From positions 1 through 50,535 of the forward strand of contig JAFGHA010000161.1 of NCBI GenBank assembly GCA_016930275.1: 50,535 nucleotides of DNA, written 5' to 3'. The translations under genes and the position numbers were made by a program. This DNA is from Chitinispirillaceae bacterium (GTDB lineage: Bacteria; Fibrobacterota; Chitinivibrionia; Chitinivibrionales; Chitinispirillaceae). The notes below the pieces were generated by a model. It had not been told where the DNA came from, ran no database searches, and saw nothing but the letters and a program-made list of their open reading frames with translations. Numbering within the stretch: the stretch's first letter is position 1; each line of letters begins with the position of its first letter. This document shows positions 43,694 through 50,535 of this stretch, piece by piece.

Positions 43694-44788
43694 TTATGTG
43701 CGTTTGATTCTATTTATTATTATGTAAACAATAGGAAACGACAGCGGAAAAAGAAGAATTACAGGAATCCAGTTGATCCAGCCGACAGCATCCATTTCTT
43801 CAAATTTGCTATTCAATAAACGGATAAAGACAATATCCGCCACAGCAATCAGACTTAGAATGACAATAATAAATATTTTCAGCTTCTTACGTTCCCAAAT
43901 TTTCAATCCGCTCATGGCAAGCAGTAGAAATGCCGGAGTATAAAAGAGGGAGGATACGGCTGATGATATAAATGCTGACATCGAGTCGTCAGACATAATT
44001 CCTGATGCAACGATTATTTCACAAACAGCAAAACTTGTGTATCCCGTTATTATCAGAAATGTATTAAGTAGTTTACCCTCTCCACAAAGCTTCCATGTTT
44101 TATAGGCAACAATCAGTGAAGAAAGTATTATTATTGCATATATGACGCAACTTATAATGAGAAGTCTCTGAACCCAAAATTGATTTTCTTCATGATGGAA
44201 ATAATTAAAATACAGGACAAGATATATAACCGTTACGATCGAACAAACAATCAAGGCAATGGAATAATATTTCCCTGATACTGCTTTCTTTTTATGACGA
44301 AAAAGAAATGCGATATGCATGCAATAGAAATAAACATTCCCAATGGAAAAAAAACAGTCCGCCAGACATTTTTCATGGAGGAGAAATCCCGAGAATTCAC
44401 TGGCGCAGAAAAATACGGTTCCGATCAATAAAGACACATAGGCGAACTTCAGGTTTTCGTTTTTTACATCGTCGGTGTATAGATGATCTTTAAACAAAAA
44501 AGCGAACAACGAACACAATAATGTCAGCATAAAATATATGGATAATCGAATACATATCGAATCGGAGTGTTCAATTACTCTAATACCGTTAAAATAATTG
44601 AAATAAAATTGATAAACGAAGATCGCAAAAATCACCGTTACCAGTATACATGGTGCCAGGTTCTCACTATGAAAACGATCTGAAATCAGCTTCACATATG
44701 ATTTTTTATCATTTTTTTTCTCCGATGCCATATCCTTAAGCAGACTGCTTTTCATTTCATTATTTCGTTTTTGGTCTGATTCATTCAT
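43694..44788 (-). CDS. Multi-TM membrane protein, unknown function
   Basis: A 364-residue inner-membrane protein with about nine predicted helices, for example LAPCILVTVIFAIFVYQFY, YFMLTLLCSLFAFLF and IVILSLIAVADIVFI. A charged cytoplasmic N-terminus (MNESDQKRNNEMKSS) precedes them. The start at 44788 is fixed by a strong GGAGG 5 bases upstream; the longer frame lacks any site. No catalytic motif is seen. Its helix-rich, histidine-kinase-neighbour context recalls 7TM sensor modules, but nothing proves this. Strongly AT-rich codon use, unlike the 1-38 kb genes. Confidence 0.7.
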   Translation of the reverse strand: MNESDQKRNNEMKSSLLKDMASEKKNDKKSYVKLISDRFHSENLAPCILVTVIFAIFVYQFYFNYFNGIRVIEHSDSICIRLSIYFMLTLLCSLFAFLFKDHLYTDDVKNENLKFAYVSLLIGTVFFCASEFSGFLLHEKCLADCFFSIGNVYFYCMHIAFLFRHKKKAVSGKYYSIALIVCSIVTVIYLVLYFNYFHHEENQFWVQRLLIISCVIYAIIILSSLIVAYKTWKLCGEGKLLNTFLIITGYTSFAVCEIIVASGIMSDDSMSAFISSAVSSLFYTPAFLLLAMSGLKIWERKKLKIFIIVILSLIAVADIVFIRLLNSKFEEMDAVGWINWIPVILLFPLSFPIVYIIINRIKRT

Positions 44789-45056
44789 ACTTACCTCCAC
44801 AGTGTTAATAGTGAAAGTGATGATCGGCAAACACCGGATTAACAGCTATTGCAACTGAATACCAACTGGAATTTTTGCTCAGGCAGTTGCAGGCTGTAAC
44901 ATACTTCCAACAGCAGTTCGAAGATAGTATTCTTCAGTAAAGCTAATTTACCGGTGTACTTCTGAAACCGGCTTTAAAAGCTTTTTTATCCTCCGGATAA
45001 CATCCCCTCCCGGAACCACTGCCGGGCTCAATCGTATGAGACAACCGCAGAAACAA

Positions 45057-46499
45057 TCACGCAAAAACAAGGCTTGTTTTATCTGAATACTTTTTCATCC
45101 GTCTGCTTAGCGTCGGTTGGGAAATCCCCAGTAACATCGCCGCCGAACTCTGATTCCCGTTGGTGATTTCAAGAGCTCTTTTAATGCAGATTTCCTCTAT
45201 TTCCTGCATTGTCGGAAACCTCTTCTCGATGGATATAATAAAATCATCTTTTGAGTCGTCAATAACAGAAATCGGTATTTGTCCGCAATTATTCCTGATG
45301 TATTCCCTGAAAACATCCACATCAAGCGTATCGGAATTATGCTGACTGACCACATCGAAAATCAGCGATTGCAGTTCGCGAACATTCCCGGGAAAGTGAT
45401 AGGCGCCAAGTAACGTGAAAAGCTCCTTGGGAATAGAAATAACGTTTTTATTTAAAACGGATTGAGCATGACCAATAAAGTATCCGGTGAGAACCGGGAT
45501 ATCCTCCGGCCGGTCCCTGAGCGGTGGCACTTCAATGCTATGAGTTGCTATACGATAGTAAAAATCCTTCCGGAACTCTCCGCTATCCATTTTTTCCGTC
45601 AGATCGACATTAGTTGCCGCAATGATTCTGGCATCACTGGTTTTCGGGATATCACTTCCGAGCGGATAATATTCTTTCTGTTGAAGCAACCTTAACAAGC
45701 TCAATTGTGTATGAGTATCGATATCTCCGATTTCATCAAGAAACAGCGTTCCTCCTGCCGCCTGTTCAATTAGACCGGCCCGTTTCGTATCCGCACCGGT
45801 AAATGCCCCTTTTTTATGCCCGAAAAGGGTATCAATTGAAAGCGAGCCTCCGATTCCTGCGGCATTAACCGTAACGTAGTTTCCTTTTCGCCCGCTCGCG
45901 TCATGAATTGCCCTTGCTATCAGCTCTTTTCCGGTACCGCTTTCTCCCAAAATCAGTACCGGCATCGGACTCGGTGCAACAGACTCGATATACCGGAAGA
46001 TAGCTTCCATTCTTTCGGAAACCGTAATGAGTGACTTGAAATGCTCCGGATTCTGCACTTCCAGGCATCGCATCATATTCTGTTCAAGAATGGAAACCTG
46101 GTTATGCATTAATGAGGATTCGATCGCATTACGGACACCGTATAAAAGCCGACTCTTCTCCACCGGTTTGACCATATAATCAAATGCGCCTGTTTTCATA
46201 CAGGTTACCGCGGTATCGACATTTACCGAGCCCGTGATTACAATAACCAGTGTACCGGGATAATCCCGATTTATTTCGTCCAGGATTTGTTCGCCTTTGA
46301 TAAAAGGCATGAACAGATCGAGAATCACTAAAGAGGGTTCGTGCCTGGTCATAAGCGTATTCACCTGACGAGGATCGGAACATAAAACAATATTGGTAAT
46401 CCCGTTGCATTGCAGCGTCATTTTGTATGATGCGAGAACATCCTCTTCGTCATCTACAATGAGTATAGGATTTTCCGGAAAATCAATTTGCATTTCCAT
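45057..46499 (-). CDS. NtrC-family sigma-54-dependent response regulator
   Basis: A 480-residue activator with receiver, AAA+ and HTH domains. Receiver residues D16, D17, phospho-acceptor D61 (VILDLFMP), T89 and K111 are all present. AAA+ domain: Walker A GESGTGKE (185-192), GAFTGA loop at 231-236 for sigma-54 contact, [12 protein letters not shown] (Walker B) and FPGNVREL arginine region. A Fis-type HTH closes it ([20 protein letters not shown]). GGAGG lies 8 bases upstream of ATG 46499. It overlaps the histidine kinase gene by 17 bases. Target -24/-12 promoters are not evident in the window. Confidence 0.94.
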   Translation of the reverse strand: MEMQIDFPENPILIVDDEEDVLASYKMTLQCNGITNIVLCSDPRQVNTLMTRHEPSLVILDLFMPFIKGEQILDEINRDYPGTLVIVITGSVNVDTAVTCMKTGAFDYMVKPVEKSRLLYGVRNAIESSLMHNQVSILEQNMMRCLEVQNPEHFKSLITVSERMEAIFRYIESVAPSPMPVLILGESGTGKELIARAIHDASGRKGNYVTVNAAGIGGSLSIDTLFGHKKGAFTGADTKRAGLIEQAAGGTLFLDEIGDIDTHTQLSLLRLLQQKEYYPLGSDIPKTSDARIIAATNVDLTEKMDSGEFRKDFYYRIATHSIEVPPLRDRPEDIPVLTGYFIGHAQSVLNKNVISIPKELFTLLGAYHFPGNVRELQSLIFDVVSQHNSDTLDVDVFREYIRNNCGQIPISVIDDSKDDFIISIEKRFPTMQEIEEICIKRALEITNGNQSSAAMLLGISQPTLSRRMKKYSDKTSLVFA

Positions 46500-48525
46500 T
46501 TACCGCTACCTCCATTAGTGGAATAGTAATTACTACACGGGTGCCGACACCGGGTTCCGAAGTGATCTTCAGTTCTCCGTTATGAGCGATGATGATGCTT
46601 TGTGCTATTGACAAGCCCAATCCGGTGCCTCCACTGTTATGTTTCGTCGTGAAAAACGGATCGAAAATATGCCTTACTATTTTGGGTTCGATTCCAACCC
46701 CTTCATCAGAAACCGTTACGGTAATACTTTTAACATTGTCATCATAGGCCGTACTTATACGTACAGCGCGACTTCTGTCCGGCAATGATTCACAGGCGTT
46801 GATAACAAGGTTGATAATGACCTGTTCCAGTTTCTGAAAATTACCTTTAAACAGCGGAATGTTTTCCTCATAATCCACCGAGAAGGCATCGGTACTGTTT
46901 TTCAATTTATTTTCGAGAAGGGTAATACTGCCACGCACAATCATGTTGATATTAACAAGCTCATTCATATGAGGATGCTCTTTGCGGGCATACGTTTTAA
47001 GATCTGCAACGATACGTTCGATTCGACGGGAATTTCTGATAATACGTTCGATCGATTCGGGCATTTCCGTGCGCAGTTGCTCCCATTGATAACCACCGAT
47101 TCGTATCGCTCCGTTTTCCTCAGCATAATCATCCAGAATCGATGTCACATGTTTCCATACATCAGCATGGCTTTGAGTACTCAGAAGTATCGAATTATTC
47201 GGGTTGTTGATTTCGTGCGCGACACCTGCAATCAAGGTACCGAGTGATGCCAGTTTCTCCGTCTCAACCAGTTTTTCCCGTTGGTTTTTCGCAATTTTTT
47301 CCGCCAGAATGAATTGTTCATATATCCCAAATTCGCACATCAGGATAAATACGAACCCGCTCAGGGTGAAGATATAGTAAGTATTCAATATTCCTAATCC
47401 ATTTAGAACATCATTAAGCGCAGCAAGCACCGTGAAAAAGGATGCTACGATCAGATATTTTGCGCTACTTCTATTATGAAAAGCCGCACGAGCCATTATT
47501 GTACACAGATACAGCACCAGGAGCAGCATGAAGGGGATGAAACTTTTATAAACGGCAAATGAGATCCGTTGGGAAACGGCCACACCGAGAATTATATAAA
47601 CGGTAGAGCCGATCGTGAATACAATCCCGATTTTTCTGACGGTATCCTTCGGGTAAATCGAATGAAAAAACAGCATGAATACCCAGCAAAGTGAAAAAAC
47701 AGGAATGTTGATCACCCTGCTGCATAGTTCCCAGGGGATTGAAGGAAATATCTGAAAAAGGACATTCTGGCGTGATAGATGCACGAGAATCAACAGGCAG
47801 ATAATCCCGAGATAAATAAGAGACTTTTCTCTTTTTCCGAATAAAAACAACGCAAAATGGTATATCGCCATTACTATAAACGCACCACTAAGCAGAAAAT
47901 CATAGAATAAATTCTGTTCATGCTGCTTGTACATTTGGTCTGATAACCCGAGTTCGATAACTCCGAATTTATCAAAACCGGTTACACCGCCTTTATCAAA
48001 ATTGAAATTTGCAATCTGGAGAAGAAGCAGCAATGAATCACCATCTGAGATGAATGATGCTATCTGCGGCCTGCTCACTGCCTTTGTAGTTTTCGCCGTA
48101 CATCCCGGTTGACCGGCTTCAGTGATCAGTTGATCATTGGCCCATAACCGGAATGAAGACATTATCAATCCGGTTTTACAGGACAGGGGAATTTTATCAT
48201 GTGGAAGCAAAACAAGGAGGCGATACGTAACGCATCCCAATTCTTTCAGACATTCATCACCAACGAACTGCTCGCTCCAATCCTTTTGAATGTCTGCAAA
48301 ACCATCTTCGCCTTGCGGGTTCAAAGATTTCAGATCTTGGGGAGTAAGCAACCGATCCCTGAATACGCTCCATTCCCCGACTAATTTCACATTGGAATCC
48401 TGACTGAATTTCCATGAACGTAAATCCAGTACTCCCGATTTGGCAACCGGGCAATTTTGCGCATTCTTACTGTCGCAATCAGCTAATAACAGAAAAAGAA
48501 CTGAGAGGCCGATTATTCTAATCAT
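46483..48525 (-). CDS. 7TMR-DISM hybrid membrane histidine kinase
   Basis: A 680-residue sensor kinase. The N-terminal extracytoplasmic domain (about 30-195) matches 7TMR-DISMED2 (GVLDLRSWKF...GEWSVFRDRLLTP). Seven helices follow (about 208-400), then a dimerisation domain with H437 in AHEINNPNN, and the ATPase domain with N-box VINACESLP, G1 box DEGVGIEPK, F-box FDPFFTTK and G2 box GGTGLGLSIA. Such sensors detect carbohydrate or small ligands, but the ligand is not readable. Co-transcribed with the NtrC-like regulator, with which it must form a two-component pair. The first cysteine-rich region (CDSKNAQNC) is not a standard lipobox. Confidence 0.93.
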   Translation of the reverse strand: MIRIIGLSVLFLLLADCDSKNAQNCPVAKSGVLDLRSWKFSQDSNVKLVGEWSVFRDRLLTPQDLKSLNPQGEDGFADIQKDWSEQFVGDECLKELGCVTYRLLVLLPHDKIPLSCKTGLIMSSFRLWANDQLITEAGQPGCTAKTTKAVSRPQIASFISDGDSLLLLLQIANFNFDKGGVTGFDKFGVIELGLSDQMYKQHEQNLFYDFLLSGAFIVMAIYHFALFLFGKREKSLIYLGIICLLILVHLSRQNVLFQIFPSIPWELCSRVINIPVFSLCWVFMLFFHSIYPKDTVRKIGIVFTIGSTVYIILGVAVSQRISFAVYKSFIPFMLLLVLYLCTIMARAAFHNRSSAKYLIVASFFTVLAALNDVLNGLGILNTYYIFTLSGFVFILMCEFGIYEQFILAEKIAKNQREKLVETEKLASLGTLIAGVAHEINNPNNSILLSTQSHADVWKHVTSILDDYAEENGAIRIGGYQWEQLRTEMPESIERIIRNSRRIERIVADLKTYARKEHPHMNELVNINMIVRGSITLLENKLKNSTDAFSVDYEENIPLFKGNFQKLEQVIINLVINACESLPDRSRAVRISTAYDDNVKSITVTVSDEGVGIEPKIVRHIFDPFFTTKHNSGGTGLGLSIAQSIIIAHNGELKITSEPGVGTRVVITIPLMEVAVNGNAN

Positions 48526-48685
48526 ACCGGTATTTCTATTATCAATTACCTTATAAAAAATCGTCGATGAATCAGCTCCTTGAAAGAAATTCGAAATTGA
48601 CCATTATTCATCACGTTGGATAACTGCAATACCTGTGCGTAATTCCTGCCAACCGGCAATAGTATATAGTATAATGAATATAAAT

Positions 48686-48713
48686 AATTTGATCTATAGT
48701 ACAAGATCAAATT
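48686..48713 (-). terminator. AT-rich hairpin, likely terminator of the sugar transferase gene
   Basis: A perfect 9-bp inverted repeat AATTTGATC / GATCAAATT with a 10-base loop, 36 bases downstream of the sugar transferase stop on the minus strand, followed by an A/T-rich tail. It could also act as a regulatory site for the kinase gene, which starts 160 bases further on. Confidence 0.5.
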
Positions 48714-48748
48714 TATAGGATCTATCCGGATCCGTTTCCTTCTGAGAA

Positions 48749-49930
48749 TTAATACGCCCCTCTTCCCCCCACCATCGCCAGCGGAGTCGCAATAATTAAC
48801 TTCAGATCCTTAAACACTGACCAGGAATTGATGTATTGAATATCCATCCTTACCATATTGTTGAAATCAGTCCTACTTCGTCCGTTAAGCTGCCATATTC
48901 CGGTCAAGCCCGGCTTTGTTTCAAAGACACGGCGATAATGCCAAACGCTGTACTCATGTACTTCATAGGGAATTGCCGGACGAGGTCCAACTATTGACAT
49001 TTGACCTGCAAGCACGTTGAAAAATTGCGGGATCTCATCTAGACTTGTTTTCCGCAAAAACCTTCCGACTCTAGTAACACGCGGGTCTTCTTCAATCTTG
49101 AATATCGCCTCCGGGCTTTGGCTATTCGCAGCTTCAGAACTATTGATGAATTTTTTCACGAATTCACGATGAATAGTATCGTCATTACTTTTCTTCATTG
49201 TCCTGAATTTCAGGCACACAAATGTCTTCCCGAACCGACCGACACGTCTCTGTTTGAAAAAAACCGGTCCTTCAGAAGTTAATTTAATTATAAGTGGTAT
49301 TATCAGGAAAACCGGCAGAAAAAGAACTATACCAAGTATACTGCCTACAATGTCGATACTCCTCTTGAGTACCCGTGTAACACTTCTGCCGGCAACGCTC
49401 ATACAGTCTGAATAAATTATGGAATTCAAATGTATTGCCTTCAGATTATCGGTTACAATTTTGTCGGGAAAAATGTCCTTTCTGATACTGATTCTATCAA
49501 ATACCGCTTTGGGAACTCTCTCTTTTATTGTTGTCTCAATTTTTTTATATATCAGTTCAGAAACCGATATATCAATATCTGAAATAATAATTCCGATCAC
49601 ACGACCTCTTTTGAACCACCCCTTTACATCATTTTCTCTTGTAACCGAAGATAAATCCCAAATTAACTCTTTAAGAAAAAATGGTTCTTTAAAAAATTCA
49701 GGACAGTGATAATAGTCGATACGAATGAACATAAAGGGTTTGTTGTTCCGTTCGGATCGCTTCCGTTCCAAAACCAGGAGAGTACGAAACAAATTTTCTT
49801 TAAATAAACCAAAACCGTCTTTGGCGACAGCATCCCCTTCTACAACGGAAAAAGATGATACACAATCCATTAAAACGTTGATACCAGGAAGTTTTTTTAA
49901 GGAGGAAAATTTCACCTTTGAATGATCCAT
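48749..49930 (-). CDS. Polyprenyl-phosphate sugar-1-phosphate transferase with degenerate N-terminal domain
   Basis: A 393-residue membrane enzyme that starts polysaccharide chains by moving a sugar phosphate onto undecaprenyl phosphate. The transferase half (about 185-393) has the membrane stretch IDIVGSILGIVLFLPVFLII, then EGPVFFKQRRVGRFGKTFVC, CLKFRTM, DEIPQFFNVLAGQMSIVGPR and KPGLTGIWQLNGRS. The first 180 residues form a soluble domain with ERKRSERNNKPFMFIRID and RENDVKGWFKRGRVIGII, a pattern I read as a degenerate GGDEF-like fold without the catalytic GGDEF. The start has AAAGGAG 5 bases upstream. It likely feeds the polysaccharide made by the 24.9-30.3 kb operon, but distance leaves this open. 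Confidence 0.88.
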   Translation of the reverse strand: MDHSKVKFSSLKKLPGINVLMDCVSSFSVVEGDAVAKDGFGLFKENLFRTLLVLERKRSERNNKPFMFIRIDYYHCPEFFKEPFFLKELIWDLSSVTRENDVKGWFKRGRVIGIIISDIDISVSELIYKKIETTIKERVPKAVFDRISIRKDIFPDKIVTDNLKAIHLNSIIYSDCMSVAGRSVTRVLKRSIDIVGSILGIVLFLPVFLIIPLIIKLTSEGPVFFKQRRVGRFGKTFVCLKFRTMKKSNDDTIHREFVKKFINSSEAANSQSPEAIFKIEEDPRVTRVGRFLRKTSLDEIPQFFNVLAGQMSIVGPRPAIPYEVHEYSVWHYRRVFETKPGLTGIWQLNGRSRTDFNNMVRMDIQYINSWSVFKDLKLIIATPLAMVGGRGAY

Positions 49931-49976
49931 GCCAACTCCTTTCCGAAAAAGTCAGACCAACCATTCTCGTTATAGC

Positions 49977-50015
49977 AAATGATATTCCACACAGAGGTGT
50001 TGCTGTATATCATTT
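49977..50015. promoter_or_regulatory. Spaced inverted repeat upstream of the sugar transferase
   Basis: AAATGATAT ... ATATCATTT, perfect 9-bp arms separated by 21 bases, centred about 65 bases before the start codon. Suitable as a dimeric operator or as a hairpin in the transcript leader. No regulator is identified. Confidence 0.4.
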
Positions 50016-50293
50016 TATTTCAAATTGTTATGAACTTAACCACGCTCGAACCAAACAATTCATTTTTTAATTCTTTCAGTCGGACTATTCAAAATGAATA
50101 AACCAGACAAACAGATGTGAATAAACCTGATTATACCCGCCTCTGTACGATGACGGGAGACTCAGTCGTGAGTATAATGGTATAACCGGTGCCGTCAACG
50201 ACAAGGATCTGTGGTTGTGAAGGTCGGAGTATACAGTTGGGCACTGGTGATTACATTTCACCGCGGGAATTCGTTTCACGGCTATTTTGTGGT

Positions 50294-50487
50294 GGCGCTA
50301 CGCTTCCAGCTATGCGCCCGCGGTCTCATCCCCTTCAGAGGTTGACGGTCCGTGCTCAGAAAGCCTCTCCGAAATAAGAACCCCCCCCCCGCGCTGCGTA
50401 CCTGTGGGGAATAAAAAGAGAATTGTGGACTACGTTACTCCGCAGGGATTGGCGCTGCGCGCCGCTGCCTCATTCCAGAGGTTGACG
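50294..50487. repeat. Two diverged copies of a GC-rich palindromic element
   Basis: Copy 1 is 50294-50347 and copy 2 is 50451-50487. Each begins with an imperfect GGCGC...GCGCC palindrome and ends with CTCAT, two to four pyrimidines, then CAGAGGTTGACG. The conserved 12-base end and the shared hairpin start suggest members of a dispersed extragenic family, not chance. Confidence 0.55.
50381..50390. repeat. C10 homopolymer tract
   Basis: Ten consecutive cytosines between the two palindromic repeat copies. Such tracts mutate by slippage and are also prone to sequencing error. It lies in no gene. Confidence 0.8.
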
Positions 50488-50506
50488 CGAAACCTCCTGT
50501 TTCGCG
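50486..50506. terminator. Perfect hairpin adjoining the second repeat copy
   Basis: CGCGAAAC-CTCCT-GTTTCGCG, an 8-bp stem with a 5-base loop directly after the CAGAGGTTGACG end. There is no T-run, so termination is uncertain; it may be part of the repeat element. Confidence 0.35.
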
Positions 50507-50535
50507 CCCTGCGGGTGCCGATTGCATCAGCATCG

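Larger units (their letters stand above)
49931..50535. other. Terminal non-coding region with palindromic repeats
   Basis: No credible gene in the last 600 bases: open frames are short, overlapping and without ribosome sites. The region begins with an AT-rich leader of the sugar transferase and changes sharply to GC-rich repeats after about 50290. Individual elements are listed separately. Confidence 0.5.

Noticed and set aside
50381..50390. C10 tract as a phase-variation switch
   Set aside because: It lies in no gene and has no nearby start codon under its control, so a switching role is not supported by this window.
1..50535. tRNA, rRNA or CRISPR array
   Set aside because: No TTCGAATC-type T-loop in a cloverleaf context, no rRNA-like stretch and no regularly spaced direct repeats were found by eye; a dedicated tRNA or CRISPR search would settle it.

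Overview
The window reads as chromosomal DNA of an anaerobic, polysaccharide-degrading bacterium, most like the Fibrobacterota (Fibrobacter/Chitinispirillum relatives). The evidence is indirect because no rRNA or tRNA is visible: a GH45 endoglucanase, a pectate lyase, a CE1-like esterase and a giant CotH/lamin-tail protein carry Por/T9SS-like beta-sandwich modules; there is a remnant of a TIGR02147-family regulator, which is common in Fibrobacter; SUMF1 (formylglycine-enzyme-like) domains recur; and a glycyl radical enzyme with its activase implies anaerobic metabolism.

Layout. 1-1.55 kb: C-terminal part of a DUF3160 protein, converging on 1.69-10.3 kb (minus strand), which holds a secreted pectate lyase, a decayed SUMF1-like gene, an EEP-fold (endonuclease/exonuclease/phosphatase) protein lacking several catalytic residues, and a 1395-residue CotH-kinase/lamin-tail/beta-helix protein. 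10.3-18.8 kb is a decay zone: a zinc-ribbon protein, a CsgG-like plus lipoprotein pair, argC and an HD hydrolase look intact. Between them lie fragments of a YbhN-type membrane protein, a GT2 glycosyltransferase, a polysaccharide deacetylase, a nucleotidyltransferase with two in-frame stops, and a TIGR02147 regulator. 18.8-24.7 kb (minus): a chemoreceptor, then a glycyl radical enzyme and its radical-SAM activase. 24.9-30.3 kb (minus): an exopolysaccharide operon (SLBB export protein, cobalamin-type radical SAM protein, two GT4 glycosyltransferases). 30.4-32.8 kb: tex. 32.9-38.6 kb: TPR protein, half-size TauE-like permease, a FecR/CsgG-like/SUMF1 fusion, a TrmH-family methyltransferase and a second B12-type radical SAM protein. 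38.7-43.1 kb (minus): a small membrane protein, the GH45 endoglucanase, the esterase and a YkgJ-type cysteine-cluster protein. 43.2-49.9 kb (minus): a visibly AT-richer block with a membrane gene broken by a 10-bp tandem duplication, a multi-TM protein, an NtrC-type response regulator with its 7TMR-DISM histidine kinase, and a polyisoprenyl-phosphate sugar transferase. The last 600 bases hold a GC-rich palindromic repeat family and a C10 tract, with no convincing gene.

How the parts fit. The secreted hydrolases (pectin, cellulose, ester decoration) and surface-anchored modular proteins suggest plant polymer attack. The SLBB/GT operon and the sugar transferase suggest an extracellular or capsular polysaccharide. 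The two-component pair is placed to control transcription through sigma-54, but its targets cannot be read from the sequence.

The most promising undescribed element is the glycyl radical enzyme. It keeps the radical glycine and a thiyl-position cysteine, but its active-site loop has neither the GCVE signature of the dehydratase/decarboxylase classes nor the adjacent cysteine pair of pyruvate formate-lyase. Second is the unusual number of precisely readable pseudogenization events (a homopolymer indel, a 10-bp duplication, nonsense codons, internal deletions), some of which could be reversible.
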